Assembly (NCBI GenBank): GCA_036560485.1
Contig: DATBRC010000048.1
Span: forward strand, 1 to 64,000
Origin: DATBRC01 sp036560485
Lineage (GTDB): Bacteria > Pseudomonadota > Gammaproteobacteria > Burkholderiales > Burkholderiaceae_D
Length of the DNA: 64,000 nucleotides
Direction: 5' to 3'
The notes beneath the pieces are model-generated. The model worked only from the letters and a program-made list of their open reading frames with translations, did no database searches and was not told the origin of the DNA. Made by a program: the position numbers and the translations under genes. Position 1 is the first letter of the stretch. The number at the start of each line of letters is the position of its first letter. This document shows positions 17,688-26,225 of this stretch, in pieces.

Positions 17688-17717
17688 TTGCAGATCCAAT
17701 GATACTTTCAATATAAC
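17688..17717 (+). promoter_or_regulatory. Possible sigma-70 promoter of the KaiC-like gene
   Basis: TTGCAG and TATAAC are 18 bases apart, about 36 bases upstream of the KaiC-like start codon. The hexamers are good but not perfect matches. Confidence 0.4.
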
Positions 17718-17752
17718 AATTGAATTAGCGCCAATCGTGATAAGGGCAGTAC

Positions 17753-19456
17753 ATGGATCAATCGAAAGCTGAAGTTGCTGCCACTAAATTTCTACGGCTT
17801 CCAACCGGCATTGACGGTTTCGATGACATCACAGGAGGTGGATTACCATTAAATCGTATCTCGATATTGATCGGCGATACGGGAACCGGGAAAACAGTTT
17901 TTACTTTGCAAGTGCTGGCGAATAATGCACGGCGTTGGAATGCGTCGGGGATTTTTGTCGCCTTCGAAGAAAACACGCGCGATGTCCTGGCCAATTCTGC
18001 CAGCTTTGGGTGGGATCTTGAAGCACTGGAAAAAGAAAATAAATTATATTTTCTTGATGCGCATTTGACTGCTGACGTCGCGCAATCCGGTTCTTTTGAT
18101 TTGATAGCAATGCTTTCAATCATCATTGCAAAAGCGAAGGAGATCGATGCGAAGTTTATTGCCTTCGATTCGCTTGAAGCGCTTTTGACGTTGCTGAATG
18201 ATCCTATTATCGTACGGCGGGAATGCTATCGCTTGCGAGATTGGTTACGTCAAAGCGATTTGACTTGCATCATTACGGTGAGAAAGCGCAATGTACGGAT
18301 GCTCGATACGCATGATGCGTATGATGCGTATGAGCACTTTACCGATGTCATGCGTTATATGGCCGATTGCGTGATTGCATTGCAGCATGATGTGATAGAT
18401 CACATATCACTGCGCGAACTACGCATCTTGAAGTATCGCGGTTCATTGTTCTGCGAGAATGCATTCCCCATGATCATCGATACCGGCGGCATTGATGTTT
18501 CCAGCAATGGGCAGAAGGAGCCTATTGTCACTTTGCCGGTTGAACGCATCTCTAGCGGTATTGATTCTCTGGATGTTTTGCTTGATGGCGGCTACTTTCG
18601 CGGGACCAGCGTCTTGATTACCGGTGCGCCCGGTATCGGCAAGACTGCATTGGCAGGTCGATTTGCTTCTGCATCCTGTATGCGCGGGGAATGCACTCTC
18701 TATGTAACGTTTGATCAGAGCGCGGATGCATTAATACGAAATTTCACTTCGCTCGGTGTTCAGTTGCGTTCGCATACTGAATCAGGTGCTCTGTTTATTT
18801 ATGCGGCGTCTGCGACGATGCAACGTGCGGAAGAGCATATGGTAAGAATCAAGGCGCTGATTCGCCGCCATAAACCACGTTGCTTGATCATCGATCCTCT
18901 TTCGGCGCCATTGCGCTTGGTTGGGCTGGTCACAGGTTTAAGTGTGGCAGATCAACTATTGCATCATGCCAAGTCTCTCGGCATAACAAGTGTTTTAACC
19001 AGTGTATCAAACGTCAATGAGCCGTTTAAAGCGGAATCGATTACACATATATCGCCGATAGCAGATACCTGGATTCACCTTTCCTACTGGATGAACATGG
19101 ATGAATACAAACGTGCGCTGCTCGTAGTGAAATCGCATGGCACGAAGCATGCTCACAAAATGCATGAATTGATTTTGAATGAAGCCGGTGTGAAGTTGAA
19201 GGATTTTGACTTTGCCGGAAATCCAGGTCTGATGGAAAAATCTCATCGAGAGCGCGAGGGTGCGGCTATGCGGTTGCACGAAGCAGGCTTGCACGTTAGA
19301 AGAGACGATGGTCAAGTCGCCGCATTGCGCCGCGAACTGAAAGATATGCACATCGAGATTTCACTTCTCCTTGCACGGCAAAATTCACTGGAGGGGCAAT
19401 GGAAATCCATCACGCCTGCGTCGGCTCCCAGCTCGGGAGCCGACAAAAAACATTGA
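17753..19456 (+). CDS. KaiC-like double RecA/DnaB-fold ATPase
   Basis: A 567-residue protein with two KaiC domains. CI (residues about 10-255) has Walker A GDTGTGKT, the catalytic Glu pair in FVAFEEN and FIAFDSLEAL. CII (about 260-490) has Walker A GAPGIGKT, but the Glu pair reads FDQS, and the phosphosite region reads THISPIAD, keeping the first Ser while the Thr is Pro. A C-terminal tail of about 60 residues looks coiled-coil and charged. Compared with cyanobacterial KaiC, CI looks active while CII autokinase activity is doubtful. It is followed by a KaiB-like gene and a c-di-GMP gene. It is probably a signalling ATPase rather than a true circadian clock. Confidence 0.9.
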   Translation: MDQSKAEVAATKFLRLPTGIDGFDDITGGGLPLNRISILIGDTGTGKTVFTLQVLANNARRWNASGIFVAFEENTRDVLANSASFGWDLEALEKENKLYFLDAHLTADVAQSGSFDLIAMLSIIIAKAKEIDAKFIAFDSLEALLTLLNDPIIVRRECYRLRDWLRQSDLTCIITVRKRNVRMLDTHDAYDAYEHFTDVMRYMADCVIALQHDVIDHISLRELRILKYRGSLFCENAFPMIIDTGGIDVSSNGQKEPIVTLPVERISSGIDSLDVLLDGGYFRGTSVLITGAPGIGKTALAGRFASASCMRGECTLYVTFDQSADALIRNFTSLGVQLRSHTESGALFIYAASATMQRAEEHMVRIKALIRRHKPRCLIIDPLSAPLRLVGLVTGLSVADQLLHHAKSLGITSVLTSVSNVNEPFKAESITHISPIADTWIHLSYWMNMDEYKRALLVVKSHGTKHAHKMHELILNEAGVKLKDFDFAGNPGLMEKSHREREGAAMRLHEAGLHVRRDDGQVAALRRELKDMHIEISLLLARQNSLEGQWKSITPASAPSSGADKKH

Positions 19457-19498
19457 AATGTTGAAAATGTATAGAGTGCACCGAAATACCAAACAGGG

Positions 19499-19858
19499 AT
19501 GCAAGTTGAAAAGATGAAAAAAGGTTCTGACAGTGAGACCTCTGCTGTACATGCCAACGATGGCGAGGCCACTACGGTATTTCGGCTATACATTGCGGAC
19601 CAAACGGTTGCTTCATTACAGGCGCAGTCGAACCTGAATGTCATATGTCTCAGTTATCTCCAAGGACCATATGATGTAGAACTAGTGGATATCCTGAACG
19701 AACCATTGCGTGCGTTAAGTGATGGCATTATCGTGACGCCGACACTGGTCCGGGTATCGCCGCCGCCAATCCGGCAAATCGTTGGCAACCTGTGCGACAC
19801 GGAAGCCGTGCTGCAAACTCTTGGATTGACAGAGAGCGAGAAAAATGGAAAAGGATAA
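19499..19858 (+). CDS. KaiB-like protein
   Basis: A 119-residue protein whose residues about 25-105 match the KaiB thioredoxin-like fold: FRLYIADQTVASLQAQSNLN, then YDVELVDILNEPLRALSDGIIVTPTLVRV, then PPPIRQIVGNLCDTEAVLQTLGL. The PTL and PPP...R-I-G signatures of KaiB are kept. An N-terminal extension of about 20 charged residues is extra. It follows the KaiC-like gene by 42 bases, and its end overlaps the next gene by 14 bases, so the three are translationally linked. It probably binds the KaiC-like ATPase. Confidence 0.88.
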   Translation: MQVEKMKKGSDSETSAVHANDGEATTVFRLYIADQTVASLQAQSNLNVICLSYLQGPYDVELVDILNEPLRALSDGIIVTPTLVRVSPPPIRQIVGNLCDTEAVLQTLGLTESEKNGKG

Positions 19859-22052
19859 ATCCGGCTCCAAGTTGGCTGAGCGTACACAGGCAGGATTGCC
19901 GCTGCAAAGCACCGATGCGCTGTTTGGTGAACTGATTGAGAATGCTTTTGAAATTATCATTATCATCAATATCGACGGCATCGTCTGTTATGCCAATCCT
20001 TCGATCAGGCGCGTTCTCGGATATAGTCCGGCCGAATTGATCGGCATGAATTTGACACAGCTTATCCATGCCGATGATGTGCCGCGTACTGCTGCATTAA
20101 TCGAACAGATCAAATCAGGCGAGCCAACGGACGCGGCACATCCGCATCTGATCGAGGCATGTTTTTGCCACAAGGGCGGATCGCAGACGATTCTCGAAAG
20201 CGTTTTCAAAGCGCTGGATACGCCGACGGTAAAAGGAATTGTGATCAATTCCCGCGATATAACCGAACGCAAGCACGAAGAGATTTTACGCAATGGCACC
20301 AGTCATGTCCTTGAGATGATTGCGACTGATGCGTCGTTGCAGGATGTATTGATCAAGCTGGTGAAAGTGATCGAATCTCACTCGGACGGCATACTCTGCG
20401 CAATATTGCTTTTGAACGATGGCGATATTCGCATGCGCCTGGGCGCGGGTCCCAGTATCCCGCTTGAGTGCGTGCGAGCCATAGAAGAAACGACTTTTCC
20501 ACAGAGCGAACCGGTCAGCTGGATCGATATCCGGCAGGATGTTCATTGGACCGACCATCTGGATCATGCTGCGCAATATGGGCTTTATGCATATTGTGCC
20601 ACCCCGATTTTTTCTTCTCATGGAAACGTGCTTGGCATGTTCAATATGTATTTCAAGCAAAGACGAACGCCAAGCGAAGTCGAAAAAAGCCTCGCCTTGT
20701 CGGCTACCCGTCTGGCCGCCATCACCATTGAGCGCCACTACGCAAATGAAAAAATTGGCCATATGGCCTATCACGATGCGCTGACCGGATTGCCAAATCG
20801 TATTTTGTTGAAAGACCGCTTGAATCAAGCGATCATCCATGCGCAACGCATCAAGGATGGCGTGGCGATACTCTTCATCGATCTCGATCAATTCAAGCTC
20901 ATCAACGATTCACTCGGGCACCATGTCGGTGACAGGCTGCTGCAGTCAGTGGCGCAGAGGCTGCAATGTTGCATGCGCAAAGACGACACGCTGGCGCGCT
21001 TCGGCGGTGATGAATTCGTTCTTGTATTGATGGCGCCGGCAGATGGGCACAGTGCAGGTCAGGTCGCTGAAAAGATCAGGGATATTTTGCAACTGCCTGT
21101 TTTGGTGGACGGACATGAATTGCATGTCGGCTGCAGCATCGGTATCAGCTTGTACCCGCATGATGGCAGCGACAGCGAAACGCTGATGCGCAACGCAGAT
21201 ATCGCGATGTACCATGCGAAGGAAAGAGGACGCAGTAATTTTCAATACTTTACGCCCGACTTGAATGTGGTGGCGCAGTATCGCCATTCAATTGCGCACC
21301 AATTGCGCCAGGCGATTGCGAAAAATGAATTCACCCTGGACTATCAATGCCAGGTCGATTTGAATAACGGGATGATATTCGGCATTGAAGCATTGATACG
21401 CTGGCAGCAGCCGGAACGTGGTTTGGTCGCACCGCTGGAATTTATTTCCATCGCTGAAGATACGGGGCTGATCTTGCCGATCGGTGAATGGGTTTTGCGT
21501 GAAGGATGCACACAGTTGAAGCGTTGGCTTGATGATGGCAATCCGAATCTAAGCATGTCGATCAATTTATCTGTGCGTCAGGTATTGCAACCGGATATCG
21601 TTTGCGTTATCGAGCGTATTTTGGAAGAGACCGAGTTGCCGCCTTCGGCGCTGAATTTGGAAATAACAGAGAATATATTGATGCAGCCGCTCCAGGAAAA
21701 CATGAAAACGCTCAAGCGACTCAGCAATCTGGGCGTGAAATTGTCGCTGGATGATTTTGGCACAGGCTATTCCAGTCTGTCATATCTGCAGCGCTTTTCT
21801 CTCAATGTGCTGAAAATCGACCAGTCATTTGTGCGAGGCATCGGAAATGATGAGAACGACATGGCAATTGCCAATGCCATCATCGCGATGGGAAATACCA
21901 TGGATTTAAAAGTGATAGCGGAAGGTGTGGAAACGCATGAGCAAGCTACTTTTCTGCAGCAACACGGTTGCCATTCCGCGCAAGGATTTTATTACAGCAA
22001 GCCGATTTCGGCAGAGAGAGTGACGGAACTATTGCGAAATCAAGGGGTCTAG
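19845..22052 (+). CDS. PAS-GAF-GGDEF-EAL c-di-GMP turnover protein
   Basis: A 735-residue soluble protein. The PAS domain (residues about 25-140) includes IVCYANPSIRRVLGYSPAELIG. A GAF-like domain follows (about 150-295). The GGDEF domain (about 300-460) has RFGGDEF with an RKDD inhibitory site just before it. The EAL domain (about 475-730) keeps EALIRW, SINLSVRQ, LEITEN, DDFGTGYSS, LKIDQSF and AEGVE. Both halves look catalytically complete. The start overlaps the KaiB-like gene, strongly suggesting that the KaiC/KaiB pair and c-di-GMP turnover work together. The signal sensed by PAS and GAF is unknown. Confidence 0.92.
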   Translation: MEKDKSGSKLAERTQAGLPLQSTDALFGELIENAFEIIIIINIDGIVCYANPSIRRVLGYSPAELIGMNLTQLIHADDVPRTAALIEQIKSGEPTDAAHPHLIEACFCHKGGSQTILESVFKALDTPTVKGIVINSRDITERKHEEILRNGTSHVLEMIATDASLQDVLIKLVKVIESHSDGILCAILLLNDGDIRMRLGAGPSIPLECVRAIEETTFPQSEPVSWIDIRQDVHWTDHLDHAAQYGLYAYCATPIFSSHGNVLGMFNMYFKQRRTPSEVEKSLALSATRLAAITIERHYANEKIGHMAYHDALTGLPNRILLKDRLNQAIIHAQRIKDGVAILFIDLDQFKLINDSLGHHVGDRLLQSVAQRLQCCMRKDDTLARFGGDEFVLVLMAPADGHSAGQVAEKIRDILQLPVLVDGHELHVGCSIGISLYPHDGSDSETLMRNADIAMYHAKERGRSNFQYFTPDLNVVAQYRHSIAHQLRQAIAKNEFTLDYQCQVDLNNGMIFGIEALIRWQQPERGLVAPLEFISIAEDTGLILPIGEWVLREGCTQLKRWLDDGNPNLSMSINLSVRQVLQPDIVCVIERILEETELPPSALNLEITENILMQPLQENMKTLKRLSNLGVKLSLDDFGTGYSSLSYLQRFSLNVLKIDQSFVRGIGNDENDMAIANAIIAMGNTMDLKVIAEGVETHEQATFLQQHGCHSAQGFYYSKPISAERVTELLRNQGV

Positions 22053-22150
22053 TCGTTCAACTTTCAGAATATGGATTGTCTACTTCTTATAGATGAACCA
22101 GACTGTTTAAAGAAGGATTGCATTACGAGAAAATACAGTTGAGAGCAGAC

Positions 22151-22174
22151 GCGAGTATGTTGGCGAGTATGTTG
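22151..22174. repeat. Tandem duplication of a 12-bp unit
   Basis: Two perfect copies of GCGAGTATGTTG lie end to end in non-coding DNA about 100 bases after the GGDEF-EAL stop. There is no known function. Confidence 0.85.
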
Positions 22175-22405
22175 AAATGAGATGGTCATTCATGCTTGGG
22201 TAAGGGGTGTGTCATGGTTTCTTGATTCGAGATAGAGATCCATTTGGGTGATGGGCGCAATATCAGGTATGCGAATTGCGTATAAAAGTTGAGTGAAATT
22301 GGTGGCACTATTGGATGGCTTGATCGTTTTCAAGCCCAAAATTCACAAGTAAATCTTGTAGTGGATTTTATGTGCTGCTGTGTTGATTTGGAATTCTTGC
22401 GTATA

Positions 22406-22425
22406 AATGCCATATATATGGCATT
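22406..22425. promoter_or_regulatory. Perfect 20-bp palindrome
   Basis: AATGCCATAT followed directly by its reverse complement. It lies about 310 bases upstream of the response regulator gene and has no T-run, so an operator is more likely than a terminator. Confidence 0.4.
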
Positions 22426-22736
22426 GCTATATCGGCAGTAGGCAGGCAAACTTTTCTCAGTGGTATTTTTGTAAATGATTTGTGAAATTTTCCATTTCAA
22501 TTGTCAATTTATTATGATATAAGAATGACCGCTACTATTAGTTACATCGCTCATGTAAGCAGTTATGAGGCGATTGCTATTGATGGCGAAGGATTTGAGA
22601 AGGAGTTGGCTTGTCAAGTGGAGATGAGGTGCGATCAATACTTTAATTTGAAACGTCAATAAGAACGTAACGATTATGGTGGCCTGGAACATGGCTGCAG
22701 CGCTGTCCAAAATTTGATTAACTCACTACTGTAACC

Positions 22737-23384
22737 ATGACAATAAGATTGCTGATTGCCGACGACCACACGATTATGCGAGAGGGATTAAAACGCATTT
22801 TAGAAGGCGCTACGGATATAAACGTGGCAGGTGAAGCGGTAAATGGATTTGAAACACTGACACAAATTAGAAAAGGCGGCTTCGACCAGGTCTTGCTTGA
22901 CTTGTCCATGCCCGGCAGAAACGGTGTAGACCTGATTCGCCAAATTCGATTGGAAGCGCCCAAACTTCCCATTCTCGTCTTGACGATGCACGACGAGGAG
23001 CAGTATGCAGTCCGTACCATGCACGCCGGCGCGCAGGGCTACGTCACAAAAGAAAGCGCCGGTGTGGAATTGGTGAATGCAATCAGGCAAGTCGCATCGG
23101 GCAGACCCTATATCACGATGAAAGTGGCTGAACAGCTTGCCCTTAACGTGATGCCATCCAATAGCGATTTGCCGCACAAGCGTTTGACGGAACGCGAGAG
23201 CGAGATTTTTAACCTGCTTGCACAGGGAAAATCAATCTCGGCGATTGCAGTTTCACTTCATTTGAGCGTAAAGACAGTCAGTACCCACAAGGCAAATATC
23301 TTGAACAAGATGGGACTCAATTCCATTTCTGAAATAGTGCAATATGCACTATCACATAACCTGATTGAACGCTTTGATGCCTGA
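22737..23384 (+). CDS. NarL/FixJ-family response regulator
   Basis: A 215-residue two-component regulator. The receiver domain (residues 1-120) has the acidic pair in IADDHTIMREGL, the phosphoacceptor Asp near residue 55 in LLDLSMPGRNG, the Thr in VLTMHDEEQY and the Lys in YVTKESAG. The LuxR-type helix-turn-helix is at about 148-205 (LTERESEIFNLLAQGKSISAIAVSLHLSVKTVSTHKANILNKM is its extent). It binds DNA as a phosphorylated dimer. The likely partner is the HisKA_3 histidine kinase three frames downstream, a family that pairs with NarL-type regulators. Confidence 0.93.
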   Translation: MTIRLLIADDHTIMREGLKRILEGATDINVAGEAVNGFETLTQIRKGGFDQVLLDLSMPGRNGVDLIRQIRLEAPKLPILVLTMHDEEQYAVRTMHAGAQGYVTKESAGVELVNAIRQVASGRPYITMKVAEQLALNVMPSNSDLPHKRLTERESEIFNLLAQGKSISAIAVSLHLSVKTVSTHKANILNKMGLNSISEIVQYALSHNLIERFDA

Positions 23385-23609
23385 TTGCCGAAAAGGCGCT
23401 AGTGTAGTGCTGCGCAATTGATGAAACTTTATAAGCATGTCTTTGCGCGCCAGGTCGTTGCAAATCCATCGTTTCTATAGCTCCACCAATGTCACTACAC
23501 TGCACAGATTTTGCTTGATTGAATGGCAGCGTTGTATGATGGCGTTTTTTGATTTCAAGAATCGTCAATCTTCACGTAACTACTTGCCATATATCAAGGT
23601 ATAAAGCAC

Positions 23610-25520
23610 ATGGTTAAGCCTGCCAAACCAACAAAACAAGCCAAACCTGTGGACGCTAAAAAAGCATCTGTCAAAACAGCGACCAAACGTGCAGTGCGAG
23701 ATATACCGAGACTTCCTATTGTCGGTATTGGTGCATCCGCGGGTGGATTAGAAGCACTGGAACATTTCTTGACAAATATGCCGAGTGAAACCGGCATCGC
23801 CTTTGTGGTTATTCAGCATCTGGATCCTACACAAAAGGGCATGTTGCCTGAATTATTGCAGCGCTTCACCAAGATGACGGTGCACCAGGCTGCAAACCAC
23901 ATGAAAGTCCAACCGGATTGCATCTATGTGATCCCGCCTAACAAGGATATGTCGATCCGGCATGGCGCCTTGCAATTGCAAGAGCCTATCGAGCCGCGCG
24001 GATTGCGTCTGCCGATCGATTTTTTCTTCCGATCATTGGCGCAGGATTGCGGTGCGAATGCCATCGGTGTGGTGTTGTCCGGCATGGGTGCCGACGGTAC
24101 GTTAGGACTGACAGCGATCAAGGGAGAGGGCGGGTTGGTGTTGGCACAGCAGCCGGACTCAGCCAAATTCGATGCCATGCCTAAGAGCGCAATCAATGCC
24201 GGTTTAGCCGATATCGTCGCGCCACCGGAAGAACTGCCGGCTCGGATCGTTAACTATCTTCAACAGAGACATGCTGGTGAAGATGAGACGCAAACACTCG
24301 GTAGTGACTCGCAGAAAGCGTTAGAGCAAGTGATGATTCAACTGCGTGCTCATACCGGCAATGATTTTTCCCTCTATAAAACCAATACTTTGTATCGTCG
24401 CATCGAGCGCCGTATGGCTTTGCATCAAATCCCGACACTGCAAAAGTATGTGGACTATCTAAGCGCGAATTCGCAAGAAGTCGATTTGTTGTTCAAGGAA
24501 TTATTGATTGGCGTGACAAATTTTTTCCGCGATCCAGTGGTGTGGGATTATTTAAAAAGGGAAGCCTTGCCAGAGTTGCTGATGCAATATGCTGCTACCG
24601 GCAAGATATTACGTGCCTGGGTGCCTGCATGTTCCACTGGAGAAGAGGCATATTCGTTGGCAATCATATTTCATGAAGTGCTGGAACAAGTCAAGCCGAA
24701 GGGCAAGTTTCTCTTGCAGATATTTGCGACAGACCTGGATCCTGATGCGATTGCCAAAGCACGGCAAGGCGTTTATCCCGCCAATATTGCATCGGATGTA
24801 TCGCCCGAGCGATTGCGGCGCTATTTTGTTGATGAGGAAGGCGTTTATCGAATCGGCAAAACAATTCGCGAGATGGTGATTTTTGCGCCACAGAGTATCG
24901 TCATGGATCCTCCCTTTACCAAGCTCGATATTCTGTCTTGCCGCAACTTGCTTATTTATCTGGTTCCGGAACTTCAAAAAAAATTGATTCCCTTGTTTCA
25001 CTATGCACTGAATAGCAATGGGCTGTTGTTGCTGGGCAGCGCGGAAACGGTGGGAACGTTTACTGATTTGTTTGCGCCGCTGGATAGCAAGGCACGAATC
25101 TATCGCCGCATCGATCGTCCATCTCGTACGGAAATCCATTTCCCAACCAAGCAACTTCCTCTTTCTCATGAGGTCCATACCAATCACAAGAGCGAAAAAA
25201 TGATAGGGACGATGCAACATCAAGCAGATCAGTTATTGTTGCGGCATTTTTCACCGCCGGCTGTGCTGATCAATGCTGAAGGCGATATTCTTTATATTAA
25301 CGGACGCACCGGCATGTATCTCGAACCAGCGGCTGGTAAAGCCAACTGGAACATTTATGCGATGGCGCATGAAGGGTTGCGCTATGAATTGGCCAATGCC
25401 ATCAAGAAGGCAATCCGTAAACATGCCGAGGTAGTTCTGGAGGGCTTGCATGTAACCAGCAATCAAGGCATTACGCAAACCATTAACCGGTTTATCCAAT
25501 CGATCAGCCGGAAGTATTGA
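23610..25520 (+). CDS. CheB-CheR-PAS protein, N-terminal part of a frameshifted gene
   Basis: A 636-residue product. A basic N-terminal tail is followed by a CheB methylesterase domain (residues about 30-220) with the Ser in GIGASAGGLEAL, the His in VVIQHLDP and the Asp in GMGADGTLGL, but no receiver domain. A CheR methyltransferase domain (about 235-500) has YRRIERRM, TNFFRDP, WVPACSTGEEAYSLA, FATDLDPDAI and CRNLLIYL. The start of a PAS-like domain follows. The frame stops at TGA right after ISRKY. The next frame continues the family sequence (VYPIDQPEVLSGM), so one base seems lost near 25486-25492. Such proteins usually feed sensory input to a histidine kinase. Confidence 0.85.
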   Translation: MVKPAKPTKQAKPVDAKKASVKTATKRAVRDIPRLPIVGIGASAGGLEALEHFLTNMPSETGIAFVVIQHLDPTQKGMLPELLQRFTKMTVHQAANHMKVQPDCIYVIPPNKDMSIRHGALQLQEPIEPRGLRLPIDFFFRSLAQDCGANAIGVVLSGMGADGTLGLTAIKGEGGLVLAQQPDSAKFDAMPKSAINAGLADIVAPPEELPARIVNYLQQRHAGEDETQTLGSDSQKALEQVMIQLRAHTGNDFSLYKTNTLYRRIERRMALHQIPTLQKYVDYLSANSQEVDLLFKELLIGVTNFFRDPVVWDYLKREALPELLMQYAATGKILRAWVPACSTGEEAYSLAIIFHEVLEQVKPKGKFLLQIFATDLDPDAIAKARQGVYPANIASDVSPERLRRYFVDEEGVYRIGKTIREMVIFAPQSIVMDPPFTKLDILSCRNLLIYLVPELQKKLIPLFHYALNSNGLLLLGSAETVGTFTDLFAPLDSKARIYRRIDRPSRTEIHFPTKQLPLSHEVHTNHKSEKMIGTMQHQADQLLLRHFSPPAVLINAEGDILYINGRTGMYLEPAAGKANWNIYAMAHEGLRYELANAIKKAIRKHAEVVLEGLHVTSNQGITQTINRFIQSISRKY

Positions 25521-26194
25521 GTGGCATGTTGATGATCGTGATCCATGAAGTGGCAAACGATTTCAATGTGAAAGCACTGCCACGGAAAACAGACGCACGG
25601 GCAAGTGTGCAGCTGGAAGAAATGAAACGCGTTCGTGATGAAATGCAGATTATGCGAGAAGAACTTACCTCAGCCAATGAAGAACTGCAATCGACCAATG
25701 AAGAGCTGCAATCGACCAATGAAGAATTGACGACTTCAAAAGAAGAAATGCAGTCGATGAATGAGGAACTGCAATCAGTCAATGCCGAGTTGCAATCCAA
25801 AGTGGACGATTTGGCGTGGGTCAACAGCGATATGAAGAATCTGTTGAACAGTACGGAAATTGCGACGGTGTTTCTGGATGAGAAATTGAACGTGCGGCGT
25901 TTTACTACGCATGCGACGCAAATCTTCAAATTGATTGCAGGCGATGTCGGGCGACCATTGTCAGACATTGTGACCGATCTGCATTATCCAGAGTTGCAGC
26001 ACGATGCGCTCAACGTACTGCGCACATTGGTTTTTTTAGAGAAGCAAATAAAAACGCAGGATGGGCGTTGGTATAAAGTGCGAATCATGCCGTATCGCGC
26101 GCAAGAAAATGTGATTGACGGTGTTGTGATCACGTTCTCCGATATCACTGATTTGAAAATGTTGGAAGCCGAACTACGCAAACTTGCGAAATAA
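25517..26194 (+). CDS. Coiled-coil PAS part of the frameshifted CheB-CheR gene
   Basis: A 225-residue frame that completes the broken gene before it. It has a long coiled coil of NEELQSTNEEL-type heptads (residues about 35-105), then a PAS domain (about 110-222) ending in GVVITFSDIT. No good ribosome binding site precedes the TTG (25517) or ATG (25526). Upstream codons in this frame still encode the expected linker, so it was once fused to the preceding product. Unless frameshifting occurs, it may not be translated. If the sequence is right, the system is inactivated; otherwise it is a read error. Confidence 0.75.
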   Translation: MSGMLMIVIHEVANDFNVKALPRKTDARASVQLEEMKRVRDEMQIMREELTSANEELQSTNEELQSTNEELTTSKEEMQSMNEELQSVNAELQSKVDDLAWVNSDMKNLLNSTEIATVFLDEKLNVRRFTTHATQIFKLIAGDVGRPLSDIVTDLHYPELQHDALNVLRTLVFLEKQIKTQDGRWYKVRIMPYRAQENVIDGVVITFSDITDLKMLEAELRKLAK

Positions 26195-26225
26195 TTATTT
26201 GCGGTAAGCCGAAAGGAATACAGAC

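Larger units (their letters stand above)
22053..22736. other. 684-base gap upstream of the response regulator
   Basis: AT-rich and without a convincing gene. It contains a 12-bp tandem duplication at 22151-22174 and a perfect 20-bp palindrome at 22406-22425. A 45-codon frame at 22526-22663 has no ribosome binding site. The length suggests control sites for the downstream regulator, or a decayed gene. Confidence 0.55.

Noticed and set aside
20286..20891. 201-codon minus-strand frame
   Set aside because: Antisense to the PAS-GAF-GGDEF-EAL gene, with no domain signal of its own.
22526..22663. 45-codon plus-strand frame in the 684-base gap
   Set aside because: No ribosome binding site and no recognisable pattern; the gap is better explained as regulatory or decayed DNA.
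25640..25830. Near-repeated DNA that first looked like a tandem repeat or CRISPR-like array
   Set aside because: The repetition comes from coiled-coil heptads (NEELQS type) in the CheB-CheR-PAS protein; there are no spacers of fixed length.
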